In this document: piece after piece, positions 19,612-27,984 of the stretch | Position numbering within the stretch: position 1 is the stretch's first letter | How the letters are laid out: each line of letters opens with the position of its first letter | DNA from: an uncultured Bacteroidales bacterium | GTDB taxonomy: Bacteria; Bacteroidota; Bacteroidia; Bacteroidales; Muribaculaceae | Length of the DNA stretch: 64,000 nt | NCBI GenBank assembly: GCA_902777835.1 | Contig: CACYVC010000005.1 | Coordinates: 62,001-126,000, forward strand | Direction: 5' to 3' | The notes under the pieces: model-generated | Told to the model about the DNA's origin: nothing | Databases searched by the model: none | What the model saw: only the letters and a program-made list of their open reading frames with translations | Position numbers and translations under genes: made by a program

Positions 19612-19813
19612 ATTCGTCCCGAAATACAGAAGCACAGAAGCTTCCAAAAGAACAGAAATAGTCAAGTTAACTTGAAGGTTAAAGGATATTATTGGTTTGG
19701 GATTATCGGTTATTGTTGTGAATTACACTTCAGCCGGATGCTGACCTTTGGGTAACCACCAGTACCGATTGATGTAGAGGGCAAAGCGAACGGAAGAAAT
19801 CGGCACTGGGGGC

Positions 19814-19845
19814 AAAAAAAAGGAGAGCGACTCGCGCCGCTCTCC
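19814..19845 (-). terminator. Intrinsic terminator of giant gene 3
   Basis: On the minus strand GGAGAGCG and CGCTCTCC form a perfect 8-bp stem around an 8-nt loop, followed by a run of eight T. It lies about 275 nt after the stop at 20121, giving an unusually long 3' UTR. The stem closely resembles that of giant gene 1. Confidence 0.85.
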
Positions 19846-20038
19846 GATACGGTAGGTTCTAAAAATTCCCTTTATGTTACTATTTTGTTTTGGTCATATT
19901 TTTCTGCTTGTTGGCATCTTTTGTCTTAGCTATTCAATCCGTAGACCTCTACTGCATTTCACAGCTAAACCAAAATCTACTCAACAATCAATAAAAATAT
20001 GACTCAAGCAATTTATAGAACCCACCTCAATAAAAAAT

Positions 20039-20052
20039 CTTATCTAAAATTT
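20039..20052 (-). repeat. TATCTAAAAT box in the 3' UTR of giant gene 3
   Basis: CTTATCTAAAATTT on the plus strand, running straight into AGATAAAT. The pair makes a near-palindrome, as if a 3' copy and a 5' copy of the box had been joined. Confidence 0.65.
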
Positions 20053-20120
20053 AGATAAATTAGGCTGCGGTTCAGAAATCTCAAACAAGTTTGGATTTCA
20101 TTCACCTTGCACTAATTTTT

Positions 20121-23100
20121 TTATTTCAAGATCTTAGTGGTTGTTGTAGAGCCATCGCTGTAGCGAGTAACCACGATGTTAACACCCTGGAAGGGCTTGT
20201 CGCTCTCAATACCAGCAACGTTGTAGTACTTAACACCTACTACCTCACGAGATGTGATGTTCTCAACAGCGGTAGGAATTCCACCCTTCAAGGTTACTGG
20301 AATCTCCTGCTCTACAATGTAGTACTTGCCATCAGCACCCTCGGCTGCACCCTTTGCAGATGAAAGGTTTGCCGAGCGAGTGAAGTACAAACGAACTACA
20401 TAAGTCAAGTCGAGCTGCTCGATTACCTTCGCCAAATCAGCGGCTTCAGTCTCTGTAGTGCGGAGTTTCTGGGCACCAAAGGTTCCAAGAGCATATTTTA
20501 TATTACTGGGGGTTCCGTTAGCGCCAGTCACAGGAGCGATCAATTCCTTCATTTCAATGCTACCAAGTGATGCTCCGCCCTCGAAATTTGCCATCACCTG
20601 ACCATCTTCCTCGTCGTAGCTGATTTCATACATGTAAGTACCATTTTCGTCACCCATACGAGCTGCAATCTGTGGTGATTGAGTAGCATACTCCTCTTTA
20701 AGCAAATTCTTATCATCTATCTTGCGCCATACGCGAATCTTATAGATATCATAGCCTTCAGGAACCATTTTAACATTTCTGTCAACCGAGAACTGAATAG
20801 TGTAGTAAGCATATCGCTTACCACCGTCCTCCCAATAGTAGCTGCTCATTGGTGCTTCATCAGTATCTCTCTGGCCATCAAATCTGCCAGAAGCAGAGCT
20901 CTGCAATGGACCACCGTAGGTGTTATAGTCACGCTCGCCACGACCAGAGAAGGCCTCTACAATAGGAGCGTAGATATAAGCGCCAGCGTTATCACCTAAG
21001 CCTGGATACTTGTCAACAAAGGTTGCTATATTTGATGTACCACCCGCTACTGACACCTCACCATTTTCTTCATAAGGAGTATCACCATTCATTGTGATAG
21101 TGTAGCTCTCGCCCTGGTTCATGGCCTGACCACTAGGCGCGATATCTTCCTCATCATCGCCATCGGCAGTTTGAACGGTATAACGTGATTCACCTTCTGG
21201 CCAACGATAAGTGTCATAACGCAGAACCTCGGTCTTTGAGTTATGGCTAACTCCTACACCAAATTCCACATTCTCGGGAAGATCAGCATCGGCACCATTT
21301 ATCTTAATCTTACCTACTACACCAGCCTTGTCATTGTCAACATCTGTCTGCGAGAAGATACCGTTGATTTGCGACGATGTCTTGTAGACTGGAATACGGA
21401 AGGTGTTGCCATGGGCGGTGGCATTGTTTGTTTGCTCCCAATAACCACCCATTTTTCCATTTTGTCCATTGTCCCAGCCGGTAATCGTGTATGTGTCATT
21501 AGTACCGAATGTCAGGTCAGCAGTCTGATTCCATATTGTATTGGTGTTATTTTTATCCTTTCGTGCAAAAAGAACATTTGAACCAGGCTTGACTGGACTG
21601 AATTTGAATAGACCATTACCCAAATCTACTCCATCTATCCATGCGTTATTCTCACTTGTCCATGTATAAGCAGACCATATTTCATCTCCATTTGTATAAT
21701 CAGCAGCATTCAAGAATACGGCATTTGAAACGCAAGGATAGTTGGTTGTCACATTATAGATATAACCAAATGGATGGCTGTTGTCATCAGGAATAGCTTG
21801 AACAAAGTTATCGAAGATCACCAACGAGCCAAGTTCGATATTACCGTTATTTACAGTATAAGAACCCTTCCATGAGCAATTGCCTTTGCCATCATTGGTG
21901 ATTTCGTCACCACTGTTGGCATGATAACCAGCTCTTGATTCTTCGTCAGAACACAAGGGGAAATCTTCTTCATCATCAGCTTGACCTGCCATCTGAACAG
22001 TGTAAGTCATAGCACTTGGGTTGAATGTAACAGTAGCTATAGTAACAGGATCGGTTGACACACCAGCGGTGCTACCTGTTGGAACTTGTGCTGTACGAGT
22101 GATGGTCATTTGCGAGCCACTATTAAGGTTGTTCTGCTTCATACCATCAACGTTGTTGTTCATCTCCAACTTGTTAGAGTAAGCATTGCGAACGCGCTCA
22201 GCGTCGAAACGGCTGTAGTGAGTTGCATCAGCGAGGAGCACAAGCTCACTTGGGTCGGTGCCAGGAACGATATAGCTCATCTTGTTAGAATACTGCAAGC
22301 TCAAGAAGTGCTTTCTCTCACCATCCACAATTGTAACATCACGTCCACGGATAATATAAGTCACCTCCTTGCTGGCATCTTCTCGCTTAACATAGACGTT
22401 GGGATAGTTTTTCTCCTTTCCAGGATTCATGGTAAGGACAATGGGGACACGTAAATCTTTGCCATTATCATCGGTATATACCATATTACCGTCTTCATCA
22501 AGATGTCCTTGAATAACACTTCCTTCAGGACCATTGATATATTGACCGTTGGTATTCATATAATAAACTGGAACATAGCTCTCCACACCAGTAGCCTCAT
22601 CAAGAACAACTTCCAGCAACTCAAACTCCTGCTGGTCACTTGGCAGGAAGTCGTCAAGGTTGGTCACCCAGTTGAGGTTGAGCATGTAGTATTCTTCTTC
22701 CTCAACAGTAGTAGTAATCTCGTTCTGACGGATTACATATAGACCCATTGTTGGCTGTTTAAAAGCATTATATCGGAAGTAGTCGAAGAATGAACCATCA
22801 CCTTGTCCTCGATCGGTCCATTTCATCATACGATAGTCGGGAACGAAGAACATCATGTCGCGCACGTCCTGAGCGTCGGCAATCTCTTGACCATCTTCAC
22901 CAGAACCATACATCATAAAATGGTGACCGATATATGGCACATTAGGACAATCATGGATAACACCGAACGACTCCATATTAATCAAATCTTGATAGATATC
23001 ATCTCTAGCTTTAGCATCCTCACTACCAGAACTAGATATAGATGGGCTGAACTGTTCAAACATGTGGCATAAGAAAGCACAAGTTCCCAAATAGTCATCA

Positions 23101-25613
23101 TAATTCAATTCCCAATCAAAATATTGATCTATATCAACTTCTGCTGATGTACCTGTTGTTGAATTATTAAGGGTATAAGTAGCATCAACATAAGCTGGAT
23201 CATCGGTGAATGAGTATAATCCATTTTCATACACATATCTCTGCTTAGCCCACATAAGCTGACCCTTGGCAATAAGATAGAACTTATTCATCTTGTCACA
23301 GTCAATCTTGAATAGGGTTCCTGCCCCCATACCATCACCAGTGCGCTTGGCATCTTTGATTATACGAGCAGACTTGACGGCTCTTGAGAAATAATCTCTC
23401 AATTCCGCATAGTTGCTGGTGCTTTTTGCGATATTTTGTGTCTTTGGGTTAAAATCGTCAACCATCTCCAGCAATAGCAAAGTCAAGCCTTCTTCATTAG
23501 GTCTAAATTCGTCTTTCTTCATATACCAGAAATTACTATTGCTCGGGTCATTAATGACAGTGCCTTTCAAGTCTTCACCCCAGCCATATGAGTCGTTCCA
23601 TATAACGGTGCCACTGCTATTTTTAGCCAATGTTCCCACACCGGTATATAACACTTCATTGTTATGATCATCCGCACCATTTTCGGCAAAACCACGTTTG
23701 ATATTGCCAGGGATATTCTTGTTTGTATAAACCTCCTTGAGCATGGCGATAATCTGGTCTGGGTCTCTAGCTATGGAATCAAGACTACTTGTATGCTTCA
23801 AATTTCCAGTGTCACCGTTCTCATACCAATCATAAGTGAAATTTTTCCATGCTCCAGGATCCAACACTGTAATATCACGTTCCTCCACCTGTGCTGGAAC
23901 ACAATCAATAGTTATCCAAGGAAGGAATGGTACTCGATAAATGTTTTGATCATTAAGTATTCTGATAAGACCCACATAAGAACTGGTATTATTTCCAAGC
24001 CATTGCACACTCGATGCTGTGGCATTTCCGCCTGAACTCTGAGCGTCAATTACAAGATTACCACCATTATATGTGTATGGAGTAGAAAAAGTGAAAGTAA
24101 CCTCTGTTGTGCCAGTATATATATTGGTCAATGATGTTGATGCAAAATTAGTAGTTGACAGGAAAGAACTGGATGACGCTGAAGTATAAACAGATTGATC
24201 TGTCTCACCTATCTTAAGAGTCACAGTGCCACTTTGACCAGGATTTGATGTACTATAATTCTGACGCACGAGTGGATTGTTTGCATGGAATGTAATCTTA
24301 TTAATAACTGTGCCCTTAGTCAATTTCAACTCATTTGCAGGGTATATAATCTGACCATGATTAGAATAATTGAGATATGCTAAATAAAGAGGCAGTATTT
24401 CTTCATCATCACCAACACCAGCACCCAATTCTGCAGTTTGACTACCAACTCCACTTAATTGCTTAGTATAATTGATGGCTGAAGCTTCACTTTCCTGAGC
24501 AGTCAAAGTGAGTGTAGCGCTATAATTTTGCAATGCTGTAGGAGCAAAAGTCACCATGTAATAGCGTGATTCTTTTGGTTCCAACTCGCCATTACCACCG
24601 TTATTTAAAGTGAAAACTTGGTATTGGTCATTAGTAATTGCAACAATTGGTGTGAAAGCATTTTCACCAGTATTAGTCACAGTAAAATAAGCATTACTTG
24701 TTTGGTTCACTACAACCTTTCCAAAATCGCCGTTTCCATCTATTGTTGCCTCATAAGGCACTGAATGGATATAATCAATTTTCATTTTGGGAAGGAAGTT
24801 ACGGGAATTCACAGTTGTGTTTGATGTAGCACCATAAGAATTTTTATACACACACAAACTGGCATTTGTGTAATTATTCAAACCATACCAACCTGTTCTC
24901 TCGTAGTAATCTGATCCTGTACTAGACTGACCAACCACAAAGTCAACAATCAAGTTTCCACCATTCCATGTGTAAGGCTCAGAGAATGTTATTGTAAGCT
25001 CTGATGAGCTACCGCTCACATTCAAACTTCCGTCAAACACCAGAGTACAAGTACCACGATTTGTATTCATTGCTGTTTCGTTTGCGATAGTCGAAGACGT
25101 TGTTTCTCCTATTTTCAAAGTAACATTAGCATGATTCAAATCAGTACTTATATTCTCGCTTGTGATCTGATCATTACTATTAAGAGAACCATATGCATAG
25201 AAAGTCAATGATGTAATCTGATCTCCAGGCTTTAATTCGCTTAATAAACTAGCTGGGTATATCATCTGCGATGATGTACCATAGTCAAAATAAGAACCAT
25301 AGACAGGGAAATAAACGCTAAAATTAGTACCATCACAAATTATTTGTGATTTACTAGTAGCTCTAACAGCTACACGTTTGGGAGCATTTTGACTTTTTAA
25401 AATTTGTACAACTTTAAAATCGTCTTTTAATCCGTTTTGATTGTCTTTATTCTCAACTTTCACATTATCATTGAGAACAGACACCTTTGCTTCACCCTCA
25501 TGTTGCAGCAACTTCTTTAGTTCCAGCTCATTGATGGGTTCTTGTGCCGCTGCGGGCTGCCAGAGTGGCCAGGCGACAGCGGCGATTAATAGAAATCTCA
25601 GAATTCGTGTCAT
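20121..25613 (-). CDS. Giant secreted protein 3 with type IX sorting tail (1830 aa)
   Basis: Exported surface protein of unknown function, paralog of giant proteins 1 and 2. I place the start at ATG 25613 (MTRILRFLLIAAVAWPLWQP, then AAAQ), because this signal peptide matches its neighbours; the 33 codons open upstream are leader. Two copies of the recurrent module (about 98-278 and 404-569; QMIYPASLL and QIIYPANEL) flank a choice-of-anchor-D-like segment with DFGKVVVNQTSNAYFTV (about 284-394). The core begins about 577 and has DPDQIIAMLKEVYTNKNIPG. A W-rich domain (EIWSAYTWTSENNAW) sits at about 1291-1403, in the same place as in protein 2. The tail ends YSDGSTTTTKILK. The core is more diverged than between proteins 1 and 2. 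Confidence 0.88.
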   Translation of the reverse strand: MTRILRFLLIAAVAWPLWQPAAAQEPINELELKKLLQHEGEAKVSVLNDNVKVENKDNQNGLKDDFKVVQILKSQNAPKRVAVRATSKSQIICDGTNFSVYFPVYGSYFDYGTSSQMIYPASLLSELKPGDQITSLTFYAYGSLNSNDQITSENISTDLNHANVTLKIGETTSSTIANETAMNTNRGTCTLVFDGSLNVSGSSSELTITFSEPYTWNGGNLIVDFVVGQSSTGSDYYERTGWYGLNNYTNASLCVYKNSYGATSNTTVNSRNFLPKMKIDYIHSVPYEATIDGNGDFGKVVVNQTSNAYFTVTNTGENAFTPIVAITNDQYQVFTLNNGGNGELEPKESRYYMVTFAPTALQNYSATLTLTAQESEASAINYTKQLSGVGSQTAELGAGVGDDEEILPLYLAYLNYSNHGQIIYPANELKLTKGTVINKITFHANNPLVRQNYSTSNPGQSGTVTLKIGETDQSVYTSASSSSFLSTTNFASTSLTNIYTGTTEVTFTFSTPYTYNGGNLVIDAQSSGGNATASSVQWLGNNTSSYVGLIRILNDQNIYRVPFLPWITIDCVPAQVEERDITVLDPGAWKNFTYDWYENGDTGNLKHTSSLDSIARDPDQIIAMLKEVYTNKNIPGNIKRGFAENGADDHNNEVLYTGVGTLAKNSSGTVIWNDSYGWGEDLKGTVINDPSNSNFWYMKKDEFRPNEEGLTLLLLEMVDDFNPKTQNIAKSTSNYAELRDYFSRAVKSARIIKDAKRTGDGMGAGTLFKIDCDKMNKFYLIAKGQLMWAKQRYVYENGLYSFTDDPAYVDATYTLNNSTTGTSAEVDIDQYFDWELNYDDYLGTCAFLCHMFEQFSPSISSSGSEDAKARDDIYQDLINMESFGVIHDCPNVPYIGHHFMMYGSGEDGQEIADAQDVRDMMFFVPDYRMMKWTDRGQGDGSFFDYFRYNAFKQPTMGLYVIRQNEITTTVEEEEYYMLNLNWVTNLDDFLPSDQQEFELLEVVLDEATGVESYVPVYYMNTNGQYINGPEGSVIQGHLDEDGNMVYTDDNGKDLRVPIVLTMNPGKEKNYPNVYVKREDASKEVTYIIRGRDVTIVDGERKHFLSLQYSNKMSYIVPGTDPSELVLLADATHYSRFDAERVRNAYSNKLEMNNNVDGMKQNNLNSGSQMTITRTAQVPTGSTAGVSTDPVTIATVTFNPSAMTYTVQMAGQADDEEDFPLCSDEESRAGYHANSGDEITNDGKGNCSWKGSYTVNNGNIELGSLVIFDNFVQAIPDDNSHPFGYIYNVTTNYPCVSNAVFLNAADYTNGDEIWSAYTWTSENNAWIDGVDLGNGLFKFSPVKPGSNVLFARKDKNNTNTIWNQTADLTFGTNDTYTITGWDNGQNGKMGGYWEQTNNATAHGNTFRIPVYKTSSQINGIFSQTDVDNDKAGVVGKIKINGADADLPENVEFGVGVSHNSKTEVLRYDTYRWPEGESRYTVQTADGDDEEDIAPSGQAMNQGESYTITMNGDTPYEENGEVSVAGGTSNIATFVDKYPGLGDNAGAYIYAPIVEAFSGRGERDYNTYGGPLQSSASGRFDGQRDTDEAPMSSYYWEDGGKRYAYYTIQFSVDRNVKMVPEGYDIYKIRVWRKIDDKNLLKEEYATQSPQIAARMGDENGTYMYEISYDEEDGQVMANFEGGASLGSIEMKELIAPVTGANGTPSNIKYALGTFGAQKLRTTETEAADLAKVIEQLDLTYVVRLYFTRSANLSSAKGAAEGADGKYYIVEQEIPVTLKGGIPTAVENITSREVVGVKYYNVAGIESDKPFQGVNIVVTRYSDGSTTTTKILK

Positions 25614-25617
25614 AAAA

Positions 25618-25635
25618 AATAAAATTTTAGATAAG
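25618..25635 (+). repeat. TATCTAAAAT box in the leader of giant gene 3
   Basis: AATAAAATTTTAGATAAG on the plus strand, four bases upstream of the start codon. It is the counterpart of 12058-12076 and of the orphan at 19539-19556. Confidence 0.75.
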
Positions 25636-26061
25636 TTATTAATAAAAAACACTTTATAATCTTTATGCGAGACTGTATAATTCATAAATATACAGCAATC
25701 AACTAACGGCATCCAGCCGGCAGTAACCTCTATCCGTTTTAAGACTGCTTTCAGGATGATACCGTTTCCTACTGGCTTAATTTACAATCGTTTGCCCACC
25801 CAATTTAGTTGGTGATTCTACAAAAAAAATAACCATCCTGACTTTCAGCCTTCAAACACAATAGACCAAAATCGGCACAAAATTACAAATTATAATTGAA
25901 AATGCAACCATTTCACACGAAAAAAATACCAACTCACATCAAAATCAAAGACCTTGGCAGGGCATTAACAAAAATTAATATATGGTAATATATTAAGATA
26001 TTATTAATTCACATTTTTCACTAAATACTGAATTTACTCACGCAAAGTTGCACCTTCCGGT

Positions 26062-26071
26062 GTCACAAAGC
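26062..26071. repeat. Left inverted repeat flanking the GxxExxY gene
   Basis: GTCACAAAGC, exact reverse complement of GCTTTGTGAC at 26617-26626; the two bracket the gene at 26107-26568. Confidence 0.7.
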
Positions 26072-26106
26072 CGCGCAAGCACGGTAATGATATATGGATG
26101 CAGCTA

Positions 26107-26568
26107 TTATGAAAAAGCGACTAATCCAATATTATCACCAATATTGCTGTTAGAGTTGACTATTTCATTAAAATCACACATTATAAAAGATTTAATGCCA
26201 TACCGAGTCATGTATGATACACCAAAGTCCATAATCAATCCATAATGTTTACGCATTAGTTTCATGTATGTTAGAATTTGTCTAATGTGAGATTTTTCTA
26301 TTCTCGGAGTTGCTTTCAACTCAATAATTATTTCATTCTCAACAACTATATCAGCATATAGATTTAAATCTAAGGGGTGCCCCTTGTAAAATGTTGGAAT
26401 CTCTACTTGACTTTCAGCATTAATGCCCATGGATCTTAATTCCAACATCAAGGCTTTTTCATAATATTTCTCCACCAAGTAAGGTCCTAATTGTCTCTGA
26501 ACTGTAATTGCCGCCTCTCTTAATTTATAATATAGAGAAAGTCTTACATTATCATTTGATAAATCCAT
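26107..26568 (-). CDS. GxxExxY protein (PDDEXK_3-like)
   Basis: Small protein of the GxxExxY family, whose fold resembles PD-(D/E)XK nucleases; the cellular role is not established. At 153 aa the length is a little above typical. The name-giving region reads LGPYLVEKYYEKALMLEL, where the first E and the Y fit the pattern, and the presumed nuclease-like core follows as DLNLYADIVVENEIIIELKA. The C-terminus ends SNSNIGDNIGLVAFS, beyond the usual end, and could be readthrough into flanking sequence. The gene stands alone between 10-bp inverted repeats with palindrome-rich flanks, and is AT-richer than rlmI next to it. This suggests an acquired cassette. Confidence 0.82.
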   Translation of the reverse strand: MDLSNDNVRLSLYYKLREAAITVQRQLGPYLVEKYYEKALMLELRSMGINAESQVEIPTFYKGHPLDLNLYADIVVENEIIIELKATPRIEKSHIRQILTYMKLMRKHYGLIMDFGVSYMTRYGIKSFIMCDFNEIVNSNSNIGDNIGLVAFS

Positions 26569-26616
26569 TATTTATGTCTTAGTATTTTTACAAAGTATAT
26601 TTTTCCTGCGAAGCAG

Positions 26617-26652
26617 GCTTTGTGACGAACTCTGTTCGCAGCTTTGTGAGAT
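26617..26652. repeat. Right inverted repeat flanking the GxxExxY gene, with a second partial copy
   Basis: GCTTTGTGAC at 26617-26626 and GCTTTGTGAG at 26643-26652. The small palindrome CCTGCGAAGCAGG lies immediately before. Together they form the right border of the cassette. Confidence 0.65.
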
Positions 26653-26668
26653 TATCGCAACGAGCGGC

Positions 26669-27853
26669 TTACTCTACAAAGAGTACCAACCCTTTCAAGT
26701 ACTCGCCTTCGGGGTGGTAGATGTTGATTGGGTGGTCGGCGGGCTGGGTGAGCTGGTGCAGGATGCGCACTTTGCGGCGGCTCTGGGCTGCTGCGGTGAA
26801 GACAGCCACGCGGAACTGCTCTTTGCTCACCGCCTGCGAACATGAGAAAGTAAACAGCACTCCCCCACTCTGTATCTTACTCAACGCCTTGGCATTTAGA
26901 CGGCGGTAGCCAATGAGTGCGTTCTTGAGGGCACTCTTGTGCTTAGCAAATGCTGGTGGGTCGAGGATAATAAGGTCGTAAGCGTCACGCTCCATGCGGT
27001 CGAGGTAATCGAAGGCATCCTCAGCAAATGCTTTGTGGCGCTCGTCACCAGGGTAGTTAAGCTCCACGTTGCGCTCTGTGAGCATCACAGCCTTACCCGA
27101 ACTGTCAACTGAGTGAACCAATTTGGCGCCACCACGCATGGCATAGAACGAAAAACCTCCAGTGTAGCAGAACATATTGAGCACACGGCGGTCACGGCAG
27201 TAGCGCTCCACTAAGGCGCGGTTCTCGCGCTGGTCAACGAAGAAGCCAGTCTTCTGCCCACGCAGCCAATCCACATGGAACTTAAGGCTGTTCTCCATCG
27301 CCACATCGGTGTCGAACTCGCCAATGAGGTACTGGTTCTCAGGATCAAGATGGGCCTTGTAGGGCAACGTTGTCTCGCTCTTGTAATATACATTAATTAT
27401 ATTAGCGCCAGGCAGGTCAACAAGCGCCTGCGCGATAACCTTGCGGGCAAAATGCATTCCCGGCGAGTGGGCCTGAATAACTGCTGTGGAACCATATACG
27501 TCAACCACAAGTCCTGGCAGGAAGTCGCCCTCACCATGCACGAGGCGGAACGAGTTGTTGTCGGGGCGCATGAGTCCAAGTGCCTGGCGCACATGCCACG
27601 CCTGCTCAAGGCGGTCGCGATAGAATGCCTCGTCGATAGCGGTGTCACCCCACGCGAGGATGCGCACCATGATGCTGCCCACCTGGTAATGGCCGTTGCC
27701 AATGTGAGTGCCGTCACTACCGAAGACCGACACCAAGTCGCCTTCCTCTATCGTCTCGTCGGCATGGGCTATAGCCCCCGAGAACACCCAAGGATGAAAC
27801 CGCTTGAGCGACTCCTCCTTGCCACGCCGCAGGGTTATCTTTTTGTAGTTCAT
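26669..27853 (-). CDS. rlmI: Class I SAM-dependent rRNA methyltransferase, RlmI-like
   Basis: Predicted 23S rRNA cytosine-C5 methyltransferase (RlmI/RlmK/RlmL-type, m5C1962 in E. coli). An N-terminal PUA-like domain (about 1-75; RFHPWVFSGAI, EEGDLVSVF) is followed by a Rossmann methyltransferase domain with the SAM-binding region VLNMFCYTGGFSFYA, the acidic VHSVDSS, the motif LDPPAFAKHK and the catalytic-type cysteine in FTFSCSQ. The length of 394 aa is normal. The ATG at 27853 and the next codons (M-N-Y) are formed by the last units of a 7-nt AACTATG repeat array; no alternative start gives a better N-terminus. rseP lies upstream on the same strand across a gap made mostly of repeats. Confidence 0.92.
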   Translation of the reverse strand: MNYKKITLRRGKEESLKRFHPWVFSGAIAHADETIEEGDLVSVFGSDGTHIGNGHYQVGSIMVRILAWGDTAIDEAFYRDRLEQAWHVRQALGLMRPDNNSFRLVHGEGDFLPGLVVDVYGSTAVIQAHSPGMHFARKVIAQALVDLPGANIINVYYKSETTLPYKAHLDPENQYLIGEFDTDVAMENSLKFHVDWLRGQKTGFFVDQRENRALVERYCRDRRVLNMFCYTGGFSFYAMRGGAKLVHSVDSSGKAVMLTERNVELNYPGDERHKAFAEDAFDYLDRMERDAYDLIILDPPAFAKHKSALKNALIGYRRLNAKALSKIQSGGVLFTFSCSQAVSKEQFRVAVFTAAAQSRRKVRILHQLTQPADHPINIYHPEGEYLKGLVLFVE

Positions 27854-27984
27854 AGTTTATAGTTCACAGTTCATAGTTTTCAGTTTTTCTAGATATTCTA
27901 GAAGTTCTAGAGGATCTAGATTATTGCGCTAAAGGCACACTTTGTCCTCACTTAACACTTAAAACTTTACACTTATCACTTACT
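27846..27984. repeat. Composite of three repeat arrays filling the rseP-rlmI gap
   Basis: Left to right: about five 7-mers of the AGTTCAT type (27846-27885), four 9-mers with CTAG at 27889, 27898, 27907 and 27916, a short unique stretch, then five 7-mers of the ACTTAAC type (27950-27984). The left array contains the start codon of rlmI and the right one the stop codon of rseP. Confidence 0.88.

Larger units (their letters stand above)
18810..20120. other. 1.3-kb gene-free gap between giant genes 2 and 3
   Basis: No ORF of note on either strand. It contains a well-spaced plus-strand promoter (19277-19308), an orphan TATCTAAAAT box (19539-19556), a plus-strand terminator (19576-19611) and a minus-strand terminator (19814-19845). 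The stretch 19850-20030 looks like a long 3' UTR of giant gene 3. On the minus strand the orphan box, with its flanks, resembles the leader of gene 3 and precedes an ATG followed by only nine codons, so it may be the stub of a lost fourth gene. Confidence 0.6.
25614..26106. other. Gap between giant gene 3 and the GxxExxY gene
   Basis: AT-rich. It holds the TATCTAAAAT box of giant gene 3 (25618-25635, four bases before its ATG) and, at 26062-26071, the left inverted repeat of the GxxExxY cassette. A weak minus-strand -7 match, TAATTTTG, lies at 25885-25878 with no clear -33 partner. Nothing else is recognised. Confidence 0.5.

Noticed and set aside
7546-25613. CRISPR or integron-like array because of repeated blocks
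   Set aside because: The repeats are long protein-coding modules with diverged sequence and no regular spacers.
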